Of a stretch of 49,317 bases of DNA, positions 12,301-23,125 are shown one piece after another; position 1 is the stretch's first letter, and every line of letters begins with the position of its first letter. The stretch covers positions 626,971-676,287 of the forward strand of contig WELB01000021.1 of the NCBI GenBank assembly GCA_009602725.1, written 5' to 3'. Under the pieces are notes generated by a model. It searched no databases. It was given only the letters and a program-made list of their open reading frames with translations, and was not told the origin of the DNA. The translations under genes were made by a program, and so were the position numbers. The stretch is from Spirogloea muscicola (taxonomy: Eukaryota; Streptophyta; Zygnematophyceae; Spirogloeales; Spirogloeaceae).

Positions 12301-12560
12301 GGAATCATGGTCACAATTCAATATCTGACCGTGGTGGCCTCCACAGATCCACCTATCCAAATCCATATATGCACAGACGTGCTCAAGGTTTTGCATGCTG
12401 GCTCTAACCTCCCGAAAGGAGATGTTCGCCGGCGCCGTGACGAGCACATCCCGGGCGCTGTGAGGCGCTGGTAGAATCAATATGATGGTTGAGCTGCAAT
12501 GCGGGGTAAGAGCTTCAGAGAGACATTGACGAGAACGGGATATGGTGCAGCATGAAGTTG
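9306..12560. other. Long unassigned region, moderately AT-rich
   Basis: No gene is supportable. Open frames of 60-125 codons exist on both strands without domains. Two stretches have diverged relatives downstream: 11500-11640 resembles 17235-17385, and the TGCAGGCGTYCAA neighbourhood at about 11040 recurs near 12195 and 17960. These suggest old non-coding repeats rather than genes. Confidence 0.4.
11500..11640 (+). repeat. Diverged non-coding repeat, copy 1
   Basis: It shares with 17235-17385 the ordered blocks CAGTGCAGGC, CCTGACCA, GGTCCTT/GGCTCCTT and AGACCAAGCCAG, ending in GAAGSTAGTGA. Similarity is moderate, so the duplication is old or the copies belong to a dispersed family. Confidence 0.4.
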
Positions 12561-12576
12561 CAAAATTTAGGGCACG

Positions 12577-13140
12577 TTGTGCGTAAGTCTACCGGCTCGT
12601 GGAGGAGGCGACGGCCGCCGTCCTCGGCGGCAGGGAAGGGGCCGCTGCGAGGGACTCGCATGCCTAGAGAGAGGCGCCACAATACGGGGGTTGGCGGCAG
12701 GGAACGGTGGACTGGGCGCGGAGACTGAGGCAGCTCTTGGGAGGGGGGGTGCACTGAGCGCCGGCTTGGAGCATCCAAGGCACGGACGAGCTCAGGAGAG
12801 TCGCAGTCTGCCTCTGACCGTCCATAAAATGGTGGTTGACCAAAGCGCGGAGAGAGCAGCCGTGGCTGTGAACGGCACCGGCAGGGGCGCCGCACGCTCG
12901 GCCATGGCGGTGCTGCTGCGAGATGACGCCGGGGCGAGCTTGAGCGCGAGAAGCCGGAGGCGCAGCATGGAACTAATCAATATGTGGCCCGAAAGGCAAA
13001 TTGCGCGTCGGCTTACCGGCTCGTAATGGAGGCGAGAGCAGCCGAGCTGGGCTGCGAGCCGGCGGCGGCAACGGCGGCGCCGCGGCGCGGGTGCGGCTGC
13101 TCGGCGGCGGCTGCGGCGGAGGGTGGTATCGGGAGTGCAG
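12577..13140 (+). repeat. GC-rich dispersed repeat, family C
   Basis: Shared blocks with 18230-18570 and 48256-48520 include GGGCGAGCTTGAGCGCG, TACCGGCTCGTGGAGGAGGC and GAGAGCAGCCGAGCTGGGCT followed by a GGCGGCGGC-rich end. The copy here appears to contain the block order twice (TACCGGCTCG at about 12588 and 13012). No open frame is conserved between copies, so it is probably a non-coding mobile or duplicated sequence. What moves it is unknown. Confidence 0.6.
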
Positions 13141-13149
13141 ACTGTTAAC

Positions 13150-13415
13150 GCTGAGAAATGTTTGCTTTGCTGCCTCTGGCTCTGGCCAGGGGACCCGCTT
13201 CCCGGAACCCCGTCTCTCTGACCTGAGGTTGCTTGGCAGGGGTTATTAAGTGCTTCGGAGCTGCTTCGTTCTCTTCGCCCGGGGGCCCCTGGCCGCGTGA
13301 GGTGGCGGTAGTGTTCCGCCACCCCCTGCGCCAGGCGCTGCCGCTCTGCGCATTTTGTACATTACTTGGGGCTCGCCTCTCACAGCCACTGCCATCACTT
13401 TGGAGAACCTCTTTC
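13150..13415 (+). repeat. Retrotransposon 3' tail with protein end LSDLRLLGRGY-stop
   Basis: GCCTCTGGCTCTGGCCAGGG is followed by the GGACCCGCTTCCCGGAACC box, then codons for LSDLRLLGRGY and TAA at about 13247. The 3' region keeps GTGCTTCGGAGCTGCTTCG and a degenerate hairpin (GGGCTCGCCTCTCACAGCC, about 13369-13387). The first arm carries C for G, so the stem is weakened. It directly follows family-C repeat DNA. Confidence 0.75.
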
Positions 13416-13726
13416 CTCTTGAGCTTATGGGGGCTTGCCGATGCAATCTCGAGCAGTGCTCGACGCTAGAGGGTCGGCAGCGCTTTGGTGCGCCCCATCC
13501 CATCGGTGGCTCTTTTCCGCCATAATTGACCTGGCTTGCCACGCTACTGTCTGAGGCTGAGCGATCCTTCCCCGGTGTGAACAGGCTCGAGGTTGGTCCC
13601 AGGTGGGTCCCAGGCTCGATCGAAGGTCAAGGCGGGCGCTCCACTGAAGTGCGGCATAACGGTAGCAAAATGACGGCAAAGGGGCAAGGCTCGCGCGCGT
13701 CCTCTGGCCCACTGCCAGATGACCGC

Positions 13727-13915
13727 TCAATGCTCAACAGCCAGCAAGCCCAATGGAGGAAGGGGGAATGAAGGTTTCCCAAACGAAACAGCTCTTCCCA
13801 TGTATTGCACTCGCTTTGAGTGGCCGGCCCAGAAGGAGTGTAGAAGGAACGAGTAGAAAGGAAGGCGGGCCATGCAGTCTGCTAAGCGGCAGGTGCTAAG
13901 GAGCGGAGTACTCAA
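13727..13915 (-). repeat. Degenerate tail-like segment
   Basis: GTGGCCGGCCCAGAAGGAGTG on the plus strand at about 13818-13838 resembles the reverse complement of the hairpin and its lead-in. The rest is too changed to place. Confidence 0.3.
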
Positions 13916-13929
13916 TTCACCCTACCGGC

Positions 13930-14195
13930 GACGATTTGTTTAAAGATTTGCTGGCTCGACCTGCTCCAGCAGCTTGCACTGCGTGCTGTGACCTGCCGTC
14001 AACGGCAGCAGAGCGAGCAGCCCGGCTTCGAAGCTGCCGGGTCGCTCGCTCATTTGTACAGTATGCGCCTTGCCATTTCTCTGCAGCGTTCTCTGGCGAT
14101 TGCCGCGCACTTGCTGGCAGGCCGCGCCTTCGCTGCTGGCTCCGAGTTTCCACACTTGCGAGCAGGTTGCACCTTGGCAGCTAGCTCAGGCTCTC
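13930..14195 (+). repeat. 5'-truncated retrotransposon copy, C-terminal coding part
   Basis: The plus strand keeps RQQSEQPGFEAAGSLAH, then MRLAISLQRSLAIAAHLLAG and RAFAAG. This is close to the copies at 39735-40005 and 22650-22956 over about 65 codons. The final LLTRGY and the hairpin are absent, so both ends are incomplete. The Arg-rich MRLAxSLQRSLA segment is the best conserved part of the protein end. Confidence 0.75.
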
Positions 14196-15540
14196 GGACA
14201 GGACGGGAAAATTTGTCCTCTTCTTACTTCAATATGCATTTGTAGACTAGAAATATTTGAGCGTCCCATCCGAAGAAGTCGGACCGTATTTGGGATTTAT
14301 GAAGACTAAAGGCCCTATCCAGCCTTGTTCATGGCTTTTGGACTGACCTCTCACTGGGAGAATCTGCCCCCACACACACAGTCAGGATTGAGTTGTCCTT
14401 GTTAGGTTCGGCTGTAAAGATTTATAGAATTACGCCAACTGTGCTGGTAACGTAACACTCACAGCCAACTCCTTTCTTTAGAGAAGCTGTCCCTTTTTCA
14501 AGAGGGAGCGAGCTCAAAACCCACAAAAGAAGCCGCTCTTCAAATTGGGGCAAATGGCTTTGAAGTGAAAGCTGTTCCCTGAATACTTCCAAAGGGGGGG
14601 TGATGGCTGTGAAGGGCAGACCAAAAGGACAGGGCACAGAGGACTCGACCATCCACGAGCACCTTGGATGTAGGTACTACAGATTCGGTGGTGAGGCGAT
14701 TGCAGAACGACCCTTGATTCAACAACCCATGGTCGCATGGACCACTAGGTCCTCAACCGATACAAGAAGAGCGTCATTGCATATCGCATCGCTTATCCGT
14801 ATCCGATTGGCAGAGGATTCAATTTTTGCAATGTAAGGCATAAGCGGTAGGAGTCAGGAAGCTGTCTGGCTTGAATCGAGCCGGGGATGGGGGAACTCTT
14901 CCAGATCAAAGAACGAGGGCCACATGCGATAATGGCATGACGACAAGCACCAAAGTATGAGAATCGATAATCTTTCTGCCTTTGATTCTCTGGATATGTC
15001 TCACTCTACAGTGGGGCCTGATGCTCGCAAAGGCGGCTTGCCTGGGCTACTTGCACTCCCACGTAGTAGCCTCGGTTGCAGTTGAGTCAGCCGGACCCGT
15101 GCTGATTGAGATAGGTACGCTGGCTCAGCGGACATCTTTGGGCGGGCCCCTTGCGCCCATTTCTTTGAGCAGAGCCCTAGGTCTGTCCACCGCCTCCGGC
15201 CACCGCCCTCTGTGTGAGCAGATCCTGTCATCGTCTATACAGAGGAAAATGGGCCTGTACGCACTCACTACCAACAGGGACCACCCACGCCACCTTTCTT
15301 GATTAGCTGCCGGCCTGCTTCCTTGGAGTCTGCCATCTCGTCGTTACTGAGTGGGTTATCTTAGCAGCAGGTGATGTACATCTGTCATCTATTTGCCTTT
15401 GTACTTGGCCACTCAGGCCCTTCACCACTCAATACAGACTCTATACCATCACCACCATGGGTTGATATAGCTCTGCAAGAGCAAGTATGAACAGAGGTAC
15501 AAAAAGAGCAGGTCGCTGCCAGTCGCTTTCCAGCGCTCCG
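14196..15540. other. Unassigned region with two tail fragments
   Basis: A degenerate family-A hairpin (GGCTGTGAAGGGCAGACC) lies near 14604-14622 on the minus strand. A family-B 3' fragment (AGCAGCAGG, ACATCT, TTTGTACTTGGCC) lies near 15360-15410. Otherwise I see nothing I can support. Confidence 0.4.
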
Positions 15541-15545
15541 GCACC

Positions 15546-15770
15546 ATGCTGTCTCGCGCTACTTCTTCCGGTTGCACCGTCGCCAGCTCAAAGAAGCAGA
15601 CAATTCACCCGGGTCGTCAGCCTGGTGAGGTACTTGCCTTTAGACTATATCAAGCTTTTCCTGCGGCATTGACAGTTCAGCTTCGAGAGGTGTCTAGTCT
15701 CCAGGCATCTGTCAGGTCTTTCTTTCGGAAGCGACTGTCCAGCTATGAGAGTACTATCACAATACACTAG
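15546..15770 (+). CDS. Hypothetical short ORF
   Basis: A 74-codon frame starts with ATG at 15546. It begins MLSRATSSGCTVASS and ends with a basic, Ser/Arg-rich part (VRSFFRKRLSSYES). The composition is protein-like, but no domain, splice site or duplicate supports it. It could be an exon or a chance frame. Confidence 0.2.
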   Translation: MLSRATSSGCTVASSKKQTIHPGRQPGEVLAFRLYQAFPAALTVQLREVSSLQASVRSFFRKRLSSYESTITIH

Positions 15771-17234
15771 AATCTTCGTCTCAGATCCAATTAGTCAAGG
15801 CTATATGCAGTTACAAGAGTCTTGCTATCGTTGCACAAACATCGTCTCAGAATCGAGGGCACTGCATATACTGCTCGCGTGTATGCTCTTACATGTATGC
15901 TGGCATCCACATGAAGCAAGATAAGCTGCGGGCTTGTCTGGGCAGTAACCTTGTCCTGGTCCGCTAGCGACTTCGTTTGTGCAGTCTCGTTGATGAGTTT
16001 CTGAACACTACGATCGACGAGCCATTGCCACTTGCCTATCTGTACTGGTTCATTTGGCCAGTACGCATCCCTTTACTTGCACAGCAGACTCTAGTGAGCA
16101 AGGGTGTGTTCAGTGGGTTGTGAAATCTTGTTAGTGATCGAAGGAAGCTTCAGGTTCAGAAGAAACTTCTATGATCAGTCCTAGGATAGGACTTCCGGTT
16201 GAAGACTAATTGTGCTTTCTTTACTACACTGATCGAGTTTGACACTGTTGGCCTCTCATCAGACTGTCTTTCCCGCAGACGAGCCATCCTATTTATTTGC
16301 GAAAGAAAGGCAGCGTAAGAGTACGAATGGCCTTTTGGGGTAACGAGCAAGCACAAGTTGGCAAGTTGGTTCGTAAGAACGTTGTTACAAAAATTTGACA
16401 ATTAGATGTCTCAGCCTCGGCCCTCCGCTCCGTTTAATGTCGGTCAGGCGAAGAATACATTGTTTGTTGGGGCAGGCCGTCTGGCCGTTTGGCTGCTCCT
16501 ATCCACATGGCCTGTGTCGTCCGGGACGAATTTTGAACAATATCCATAACCCCACAGATTGCCGACCAATACTCGCCATGGCGATGATATAAGTCAAAAC
16601 TCCTGACTTTCGCATATGGACCTTTGGTTTGCTATAGGGGCCGCTTTTTGAGCGCCGCGTGCACCAGGGTGATGCACCGATGCCGTCTTTGCCACGGCAA
16701 ATACAGAATTTTCCCGTCCGAAGCTGAGCCGAAGATACCGTGCTCGCAACTCCCTTTACATCAGACGCACAGTAAGTCTGCCTTATGTATCCACCTGTGC
16801 AGCCACCTCAGCATCCTTGTCAGAATTGTGTTATATAGCCACCAACGCAGTGTCGCACAAAGAGTTGCTAGCTGGAGCAGAAGGTCAGACACTTCAGTAG
16901 AGATCGAGACAGTCGGTCCTTCCTTTTGCTGTAATGACATGTGTGATAACAATGATCAAGCCTTGGATCTCAAGAAGGGTCCAGGACAACAGGACGAAGG
17001 GCAGTCAGCTTTAAACACTGTGCACATCTATTATTCGTCCTCTTCGTGTCACACATGAAGCTTCCTCTCAGCCTCTTTGTAGGAGCTTCAATTGCGTGCC
17101 CTGTGACGCCATTTTATACGTTGGAGGACTAGGAATATTTATTGGATTTGCATTGCATATGGTCAACCCGTGTTACTGAGGGTCTTGAAATAGTTACATT
17201 TGGGTAAGCAAGTCATGGGGGTCCGTACCCACGT
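15771..17234. other. Unassigned region
   Basis: A plus-strand frame at 16624-17058 contains CRLCHGKYRIF followed by a good donor (CACA|GTAAGT, about 16768), which hints at an exon. Joining it to the likely acceptor near 16852 gives a stop after about 16 codons, so I do not call a gene. Confidence 0.3.
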
Positions 17235-17385
17235 CTTGCAGAGATTGTCCAACTTCAGGATACCGGCAGTGCAGGCGGCTAATGGTTGCCCTGACCAACT
17301 TCAGCTAAAGGCTCCTTGACATGCGGCTGGCAGACCAAGCCAGAATTGAAGGTAGTGAGACACAAGAACAAGACACCTCAGCGTC
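17235..17385 (+). repeat. Diverged non-coding repeat, copy 2
   Basis: This is the partner of 11500-11640, with the same ordered blocks and the closing AGACCAAGCCAG followed by GAAGGTAGTGA. Confidence 0.4.
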
Positions 17386-18225
17386 TTGTCTACAACTGAG
17401 ACCAATCCTTACTTTATTCATGGCGTTAAATAGAGTCCAACAGGCATCAATCAACCGACGACATCCTCAGCCGGTGTTTGCTGGAACTCTAACAGACTTG
17501 CTGCCTATACATAATGCAGCCAGCTCTGCAGTTGCTTCCATGTATGCAGGAGGCTGTCCAGTTCAAATACATGATAGCCTCCTTCGTCATTCGCAGGCAG
17601 ATTGTCCGTGACGTTGAAAATTGCAGTCGGTGCCTTCTGCACAAGCCACTGAGCTCAGATCCAGAGGCCAACGGTCCATTATTTCAGATTGTTTAAAGTG
17701 GCCCAGAATGGCACTTGGAGTCACAGTCGACTGATTGGAGTTTGTTTGGAGCACTTAGTGTCTACTTAGACATCGCTAGCTCACCTCAACGTTTATGGGA
17801 GAGGCAGTCTGCCTTCCGAGGGCTTGTATCGATCCTACAAAGCCATAGAGGTGCATCCCAATAGCACAAACAACTTGGGCGGTCCCCCTTACCAATGCAG
17901 AAGCTTTCGCAGCCTACGAAATAGACAGAGGTGCCGAGTGCATCAACGACACTCGATCTGCAGGCGTTCAATGCTTGAGCGACCCTCTGACTGGCATGAC
18001 TTGACCAGTGGTCCTCTGCTGAAAAGTGTGCACCTTTCCTTTCTCATTAGATTGAGGCATCCATCCAAGCAAATCAGGGAAAAGATATGATCACACTCGA
18101 TGATTGACGTCTTGGAAACGAAGTAATCCTGTGACTGGCATGAAAGCATTTGATGCCCAGAATTGCTTACGTGAGTCGCATTCTGGCTAAATGCGACTCA
18201 CCACGTAGGTTGAGATTACCGTAGA
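17386..18225. other. Unassigned region
   Basis: No supportable gene. The TGCAGGCGTTCAATGCTTGAG segment near 17960 resembles one near 11040. Confidence 0.35.
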
Positions 18226-18575
18226 AACCGGGACGCCGTTGTTTCTGTACACCAGTGGCGAGTTGGCCATGACGGTAGTGCTGCAAAACGACGCGGGGCG
18301 AGCTCGGGCGCGGACCAGCCGCAGGCGCTCGCACGAGCAGGGGATTGCATTGTGAGCGTGCAGGCATGGGAGCCAATGGCGCGCCCATCTACCGGCTTCG
18401 TGGCTCAGAGCAGATGCCGGCTGGCGAGTGTTACCGGCTCCGTTAAGAACGCCGCGGCGGGGGTGTCCGCGAGCCGGGAGTGGCGCGCCGCCGGGAGCGG
18501 CTGCTGGCGGGGGGCGCCACTGAGCGAGCGGGAGCAGCTTTTGGGAGGGGGAGGGGGGGAAACAGCTCCCCACTA
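18226..18575 (+). repeat. GC-rich dispersed repeat, family C, copy 2
   Basis: It opens with TTGGCCATGACGGTAGTGCT, matching GCCATGGCGGTGCTGCT at 12901, followed by GACGCGGGGCGAGCTCGGGCGCG and TACCGGCTTCGTGG. It ends in GGGGCGCCACTGAGCG and a G-run, also seen near 12675-12760. Confidence 0.55.
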
Positions 18576-18594
18576 GGAAAAAGAAGTACGCCTC

Positions 18595-18750
18595 AAGCGG
18601 CTGCTAATATTAAAAGAGCGGCTGTGAAAGCCAGCCAGATGCATACAGGTGTTCATGACGGAGGAAGCAGCTCTCCACTGCAAGGCAGTGGCCGAGAGAG
18701 GCCAGCCCAGAAGGACTGCACGAGGCCAAGGGGGGGAGAGGATAGGGCGC
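18595..18750 (-). repeat. Two hairpin segments joined to the family-C repeat
   Basis: On the plus strand CGGCTGCTAATATTAAAAGAG is followed by CGGCTGTGAAAGCCAGCCAG and ATGCAT. The same arrangement occurs at 33420-33475 and 43335-43395. A normal family-A hairpin (GGCCGAGAGAGGCCAGCCC with AAGGACTG) follows at about 18688-18720. Confidence 0.6.
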
Positions 18751-19059
18751 GCACGCCCCGGGCGTGGGAGCTCTTTGGAAGTGAGCCCTCGCCGACTCAC
18801 CGCCCCCCCTATATCTGCCGCTGCCGCGCACGGGCGACCCCCTCTCACTCGGCCGCGTGGGAAGTCAAAGTCAGACGGTGTCCCATCGGGTGGGGCGCCC
18901 ACCCACACCGTCCTGCATGACGTTCGCTGTAAACCTTTCGAAGCCCGCCACGTGTGCCCTGGGGGGCCGAGTGCCGGGCTCCGCGAAAGCAGCCCAGGTA
19001 CTGGCGACTGCGTCAGGCGGAGAGTGCCCTCCCTCCCCTCTCAGCGCATTTTGACAGCA
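18751..19059. other. GC-rich stretch without a supportable gene
   Basis: Overlapping frames on both strands are dominated by Pro, Arg and Gly and look compositional. Confidence 0.35.
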
Positions 19060-20360
19060 CTACTCACATCGCTTTCGCCTCCCTCCCCCACTCCCGCCCC
19101 CCCCGGCCGCCTGGCCGTGCGCCGCGGCCCAGCCGGCAGCGCATTCTGAGCCCGCCACTTGGCGGGACCAGAGAAGCGCGCAGCGGCCCCGCCGGGACGC
19201 GGTCAATGGCTTCTTCGCCCAAGCTTCGCCCCCGACTCCTCGTGACTGTCTGCTGATCGCCACCGCGCCTTCAATAGTGGGTACTGTATCGTCAGCTCTG
19301 AATGAAGCAGACGCATGGGAAGCTTGCAAAAGACGTCCACGCTTTGCGCTGTCCCAAGATGCCTTATCTGTCTCGGTCGTCGCCACGGGAGCCGCCGGCA
19401 AGGGCTGGAGCTGTTCCAAGACGGTGATACTTGTCATGAAGCGTGCCTCACCTGAGCCACCTTCGCCAGCACCAGTGCGCCATGTGAACATTGTGATGAT
19501 GTCATACTTGTATATAGTCGAAACGTCGATGCCGTGGGCAGCCAGTTGTACAGATGCTTGGAGAGGCTAGGCACCTCACCAAGCAGTCTGGGGCAGTCTG
19601 GGGCAGGATCTGCTTACACGAGCAGAGAAAGATGAAAAGGTCGTGAATACGAGACAGCGTGGCGCAGGAGACTACAAGGAAAGGCGATATTTGCGAAATT
19701 TTCTACTGTGGTGTTCCTTCAGCGTTTCAGCAGTTGTGGTCCACCACTGAAAGAACATTACCTATGGACCTTTCTGGCAGTCAACCGAGTTGTTGGCAAT
19801 ATGCTGACGAAAGACCTTCGATGACCGTATACCGAGCAGGCCGGCGTACGGGATGTCGGGAGCCCACAGGGTGTCTGCTCGTCCTCCTACCCTCCTTCCG
19901 AAAATTGGGCTGACGCAATGGCTCGAGAAGCCGCGGACCGCACAGCGATTCAATGGGTACGTCCGGCACGCCAGGGCATCTGGATGAGACGATGGAGGGG
20001 TAGCGCATGCACAGCCGTTGAAGCGATGGCTCATAGTAGGAACGTCAATGCCCCGGAAAAGGCGATTTGATGGATGCATGGAGGATTTCGCCGCTTTGCG
20101 GCGATTTGCAAGGCGGACGGCTGGGGTTTTGCCCCTGGGACCTGAAAAGCGCGACCTCTTCGACATAGGCGAGATAGAGGGCCAGCCTGGCTGGAGTGTC
20201 CTGGGTATCGTAGGCCGAGCAGTACGGCTCGAGTCTGTACCCCTGGGACCTGAAAAGCGCGACCCGTTCGCCAAAGGCCAGATTGAGGGCCAGCCTGGCT
20301 GGAGTGTCCTGGGTACCGTACGCCGAGCAGTACCGCTCGATACGAGCTCCAAGCCCTCAA
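19060..20360 (-). pseudogene. Possible remnant of a repeat-containing (ankyrin-like) protein gene
   Basis: On the minus strand several short blocks resemble ankyrin-type repeats, scattered over different frames: DTPARLALYLAY followed by a VALFRSQG segment (twice, 20132-20345), RTPACSVYGHRRSFVSIL near 19830-19870, and LAAHGIDVSTIYKYDI near 19500-19545. The two 36-codon blocks form an exact-length tandem duplication. From about 19490 down an open frame of 143 codons continues, with an Ala/Gly-rich end. Several frame changes would be needed to link the blocks. The ankyrin reading is by eye and weak; the plus strand also has an open frame over the tandem repeat. Confidence 0.3.
20132..20345. repeat. 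108-bp tandem duplication (two units)
   Basis: CCCCTGGGACCTGAAAAGCG starts at 20132 and again at 20240, a period of 108 bases. The GGCCAGCCTGGCTGGAGTGT core is the same in both. 108 is a multiple of three, so the open frames are kept on both strands. Confidence 0.9.
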
Positions 20361-20399
20361 CAGGCCAGTCAGGCTCAGGTCACAGTACAGATGCGAAAG

Positions 20400-20818
20400 C
20401 TCATAGCTAGTCTACGACGCAGGTCGTATGACTATTTTAAAGCTTGGACTTCCCTCCTCTAAGACATTGGCTGTTGCTTGACATTGTACGTTGAAGTTTG
20501 ATGGGCATGCTCGAGGCCGCCAGGAATAACAACCAAGCCTGTAGCAAATGTCAGAAGTCGCTCCGAGCAAGCATACTATTGCTGACATTCTTCGTACAGT
20601 CTGACTGTCCCGGGTAGAGCGGAGCAGTTCAGAGCAGGCAACAGAAGCGGTCGGGAATCTTGATTCGGCATTGGTCCAGGATTCCTAGCGCAACATTAGC
20701 CCTCTTGCAAGAGAGGCTGATGTTAACAGCACTGCTCGCTGCAACATCAGGCAGACGTCCTGAGCTGCAGCTAGCTGACCTTCGTAAGACACAAACTGAG
20801 TAAAAGCCTTTGTTTCAG
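20400..20818. other. Unassigned region before candidate exon
   Basis: Nothing recognised. It may hold the intron or upstream part of the candidate gene that follows, since 20819 is preceded by a good acceptor (TTTGTTTCAG). Confidence 0.3.
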
Positions 20819-21274
20819 GTGTCGTTCAGAATTGGTGATGCTGTCCAGGAGATTGCTTAACTATAACAAATACCGCTCAACTCAATGTATGGGTCGCCAT
20901 GCCACGTTCATCACTCTTGCCAAATATGAAAAGCTTGCCGCACAACTCGCTGCAGCGAGCAGCAAAAAGACTGCCTTCTTGCACAGTCCAGGTCTGAAAA
21001 GTCAAGCCTCCAGGATAATGGCGCTAGCCTCAGTTAATCTCCAAGAGAAGCTGCAAAAGCTCCCAGAAAGGTGTTTCATAAGCAGGTCGCAGTGCACTAG
21101 CATTGCTGCTGAGGCTGGGACCATCTCAACAGACTCTCAAGGGTAAGCTCACTGACCACTGCTTTCCTCTGCAGGTATGACACGAGTGCTGATCCAAGCT
21201 TTTGCCAACGTCTTAAAGCAAGGTGCCTGCAAAGCGGCGCTTCTTCTCCTTCTACCATTTTTCGGCATGCTTGA
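20819..21274 (+). CDS. Candidate 3' part of an unrecognised intron-containing gene
   Basis: An open segment of about 107 codons follows the acceptor TTTGTTTCAG at 20818. It includes CMGRHATFITLAKYEKLAAQ and a Lys/Gln-rich helix-like part (NLQEKLQKLPERCF), and ends at GG|GTAAGC (21142). The next acceptor TTCCTCTGCAG at 21174 rejoins the frame and gives 33 more codons to a TGA at 21272-21274. The intron would be only 32 bases, which is very short for most nuclear spliceosomes. The first ATG is at 20838. No domain is recognised. Without the splice the protein would end at TAA after GG. Confidence 0.3.
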
Positions 21275-21419
21275 CAATCCGTCATGTGTCACTTGCATGA
21301 GTCAGGCAAGGGTTTCCATTTCAGCGAGACATGAACCTTGCCAAACACTCGAGAATACGTGGCTTTGTCTGAGACATGTCACCATTGTTAGTTACTTAAT
21401 TTTCATTTTATTGTCATAT

Positions 21420-21451
21420 CCTAAACCCTAACCCTACACCCTACACCCTAT
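21420..21451. repeat. Interstitial telomere-like array (CCCTAAA type)
   Basis: Four to five degenerate units on the plus strand: CCTAAA, CCCTAA, CCCTACA, CCCTACA, CCCTATG. The unit is that of plant-type telomeres. It lies about 150 bases after the stop of the candidate gene. The strand sense is opposite to the array at 24309-24359. Confidence 0.8.
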
Positions 21452-22554
21452 GCAGTGCTCTAGAAATTTACAAGCAAGAGAAACCGCACGGGGGGGATAC
21501 CCAGCCTTCGCAGATGCTATTGTCCTACAAGAGGTGCACTCTGAAAGCATCAGAAGGGCCATGCCTCTCGCAAAGAGATCGCGATCGCGTCAGCTTTGTC
21601 AATCATACAATGAGCCACTACTGAAGCACCCACCTCGCTTGACCTAAGAGCCTGATATGGATCTGCAGGGGACGCAATACTCTGCCACTGCAGGAGCTCT
21701 TCCTGGCCATATTGTAAGCTTTGAGAGCTATACACATAAGCAAGCCGAATCTTACCTTCCGTTGAGCCCATCATGTTGCTGCTGACAATTTTATACACAA
21801 TGAGCTCTAGAGTGGAGCATACGCCAGCATAGACAATATGGTAAAGACGTCGCTGGCTGGCATTCGTGCTAAGCTGTATACCAGAAATATAACACCTGGA
21901 GATGAGGAGGAATTGGCTATTAGATGGAAATCCCGCATGGTCCGGTGAAGCCTTTGGCTTCGCCACGCGACGAGGACGCCAGCCAATCAGGCTAGGCTAA
22001 CCATTCGGAGTTGGTGTTTGAATGCGTACAGGAAGGGATCTGAGGTGCTGCTGTTACAGACTTGACGAAGTCGAAGACTGGAGTACTGAAGGGGCCAAGC
22101 TTGCTTGGTTGAGGTGGGGAGCCTATGGGCGATGCTTTTCCGCCTCCTACTTACTCAGATCTGTACTTGTTGACTAGAGCTTCATTGAGCGTCCATCTGC
22201 AGAAGTAACGGAGGGTAGTCTCAGATTTTATCGCGTTCCCAGCCTTTCTGGACCTTGTTCACTCTATCGTCGCCGGCCGATCACAGCCTCTCCTCACTTT
22301 GGACAAGCTGATTCTTTCCTTCTTTCCTCTTGAGAGTGCTTCATCTCTGTTCGTGCTCAGCATGCCCTGACTTCTGCCTCCTCTACGGGAAAGGAGTTGC
22401 CCCGAAACACCCTGTTTACTTTTCTGAATTGTTTGGCCTCCCTTTCATCTCTTGCGCATAGCGCTCCTTCTCTCTTTCCTGATTAGCATCAATATTCTCG
22501 AGCAAAGTGGCCACGGGGCATGAGTAACAGTGGTACTGAGAAGTTCTTGCCAAG
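21452..22554. other. Unassigned region
   Basis: No supportable gene. Open frames are short and without domains. Confidence 0.35.
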
Positions 22555-22612
22555 CGGGCGCTATGGCTATGACAGGCCAGCCCTGAAAGGATGGACATGG
22601 TCCGAAGGGGCC
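22555..22612 (-). repeat. Retrotransposon hairpin fragment, inverted to the following copy
   Basis: GGCTATGACAGGCCAGCCC, then AAAGGATGGACATGG and TCCGAAGGGGCCGG, is the reverse complement of the tail's lead-in and hairpin. It lies directly before a plus-strand copy. Confidence 0.65.
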
Positions 22613-23125
22613 GGTTAGCGCTAAATCACACAGCTACGCAAGTGGCTTCCACGAATGGCTGCATATCAACCCTCAATCTGACAGGGGAGGCCTCTTTGGA
22701 TCTCATTCAGCGGCTTGCCCGCCAGGCCATTGACCGGCGGCCGGGTCTGCCAGGGGCGATGCCCGGCTTCAACGCCGCCGGTTCGCTCGCACAAGTCTTC
22801 CGCATGCGCCTGGCCGTATCGCTTCAACGCTCCCTTGCCCACGCCGTCCATACGCGCGCAGGCCGTGCTATGGCCGCCGCCTCTGGGTCTCGGCGGAGTG
22901 CCTCTTTCCCTGCAGCGAGCTACTCAGACCTGATGTTGCTCACTCGTGGGTACTGAGCTTTCCTCTGCATCGTTTCTGTGTTCTGCAGTGTTTTGTAGTT
23001 TCTCCGGCTCCTTTCTTTGGCTTTGGACATTGTCCATTCTTTTTTTGGGCTGGCTTTGCCAGCCCCTCTTTTCTATGGGCGCGCATTTCTCTTTGGGGAG
23101 TGCCCCTGCGCCTTCCGGCCCATTC
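22613..23125 (+). repeat. 5'-truncated retrotransposon copy: last ~90 codons, stop, 3' hairpin
   Basis: The open frame is uninterrupted from before 22680 to TGA at 22954-22956. It reads LDLIQRLARQAIDRR, FNAAGSLAQVFRMRLAVS, LQRSLAHAVHTRAGRAMAA and ends YSDLMLLTRGY. The 3' region contains ATTGTCCATTC and the perfect hairpin GGGCTGGCTTTGCCAGCCC (about 23048-23066), then TCTATGGGCGCGC. This is one of the best preserved coding ends of the family. The segment before it (CTTCCACGAATGGCTGCATA) recurs at 45805-45825, so the two subfamilies share sequence there. Confidence 0.8.

Noticed and set aside
16624-17058. Possible zinc-binding exon (CRLCHGKYRIF)
   Set aside because: Only one cysteine pair, and splicing from the good donor gives an early stop in the best joined frame.
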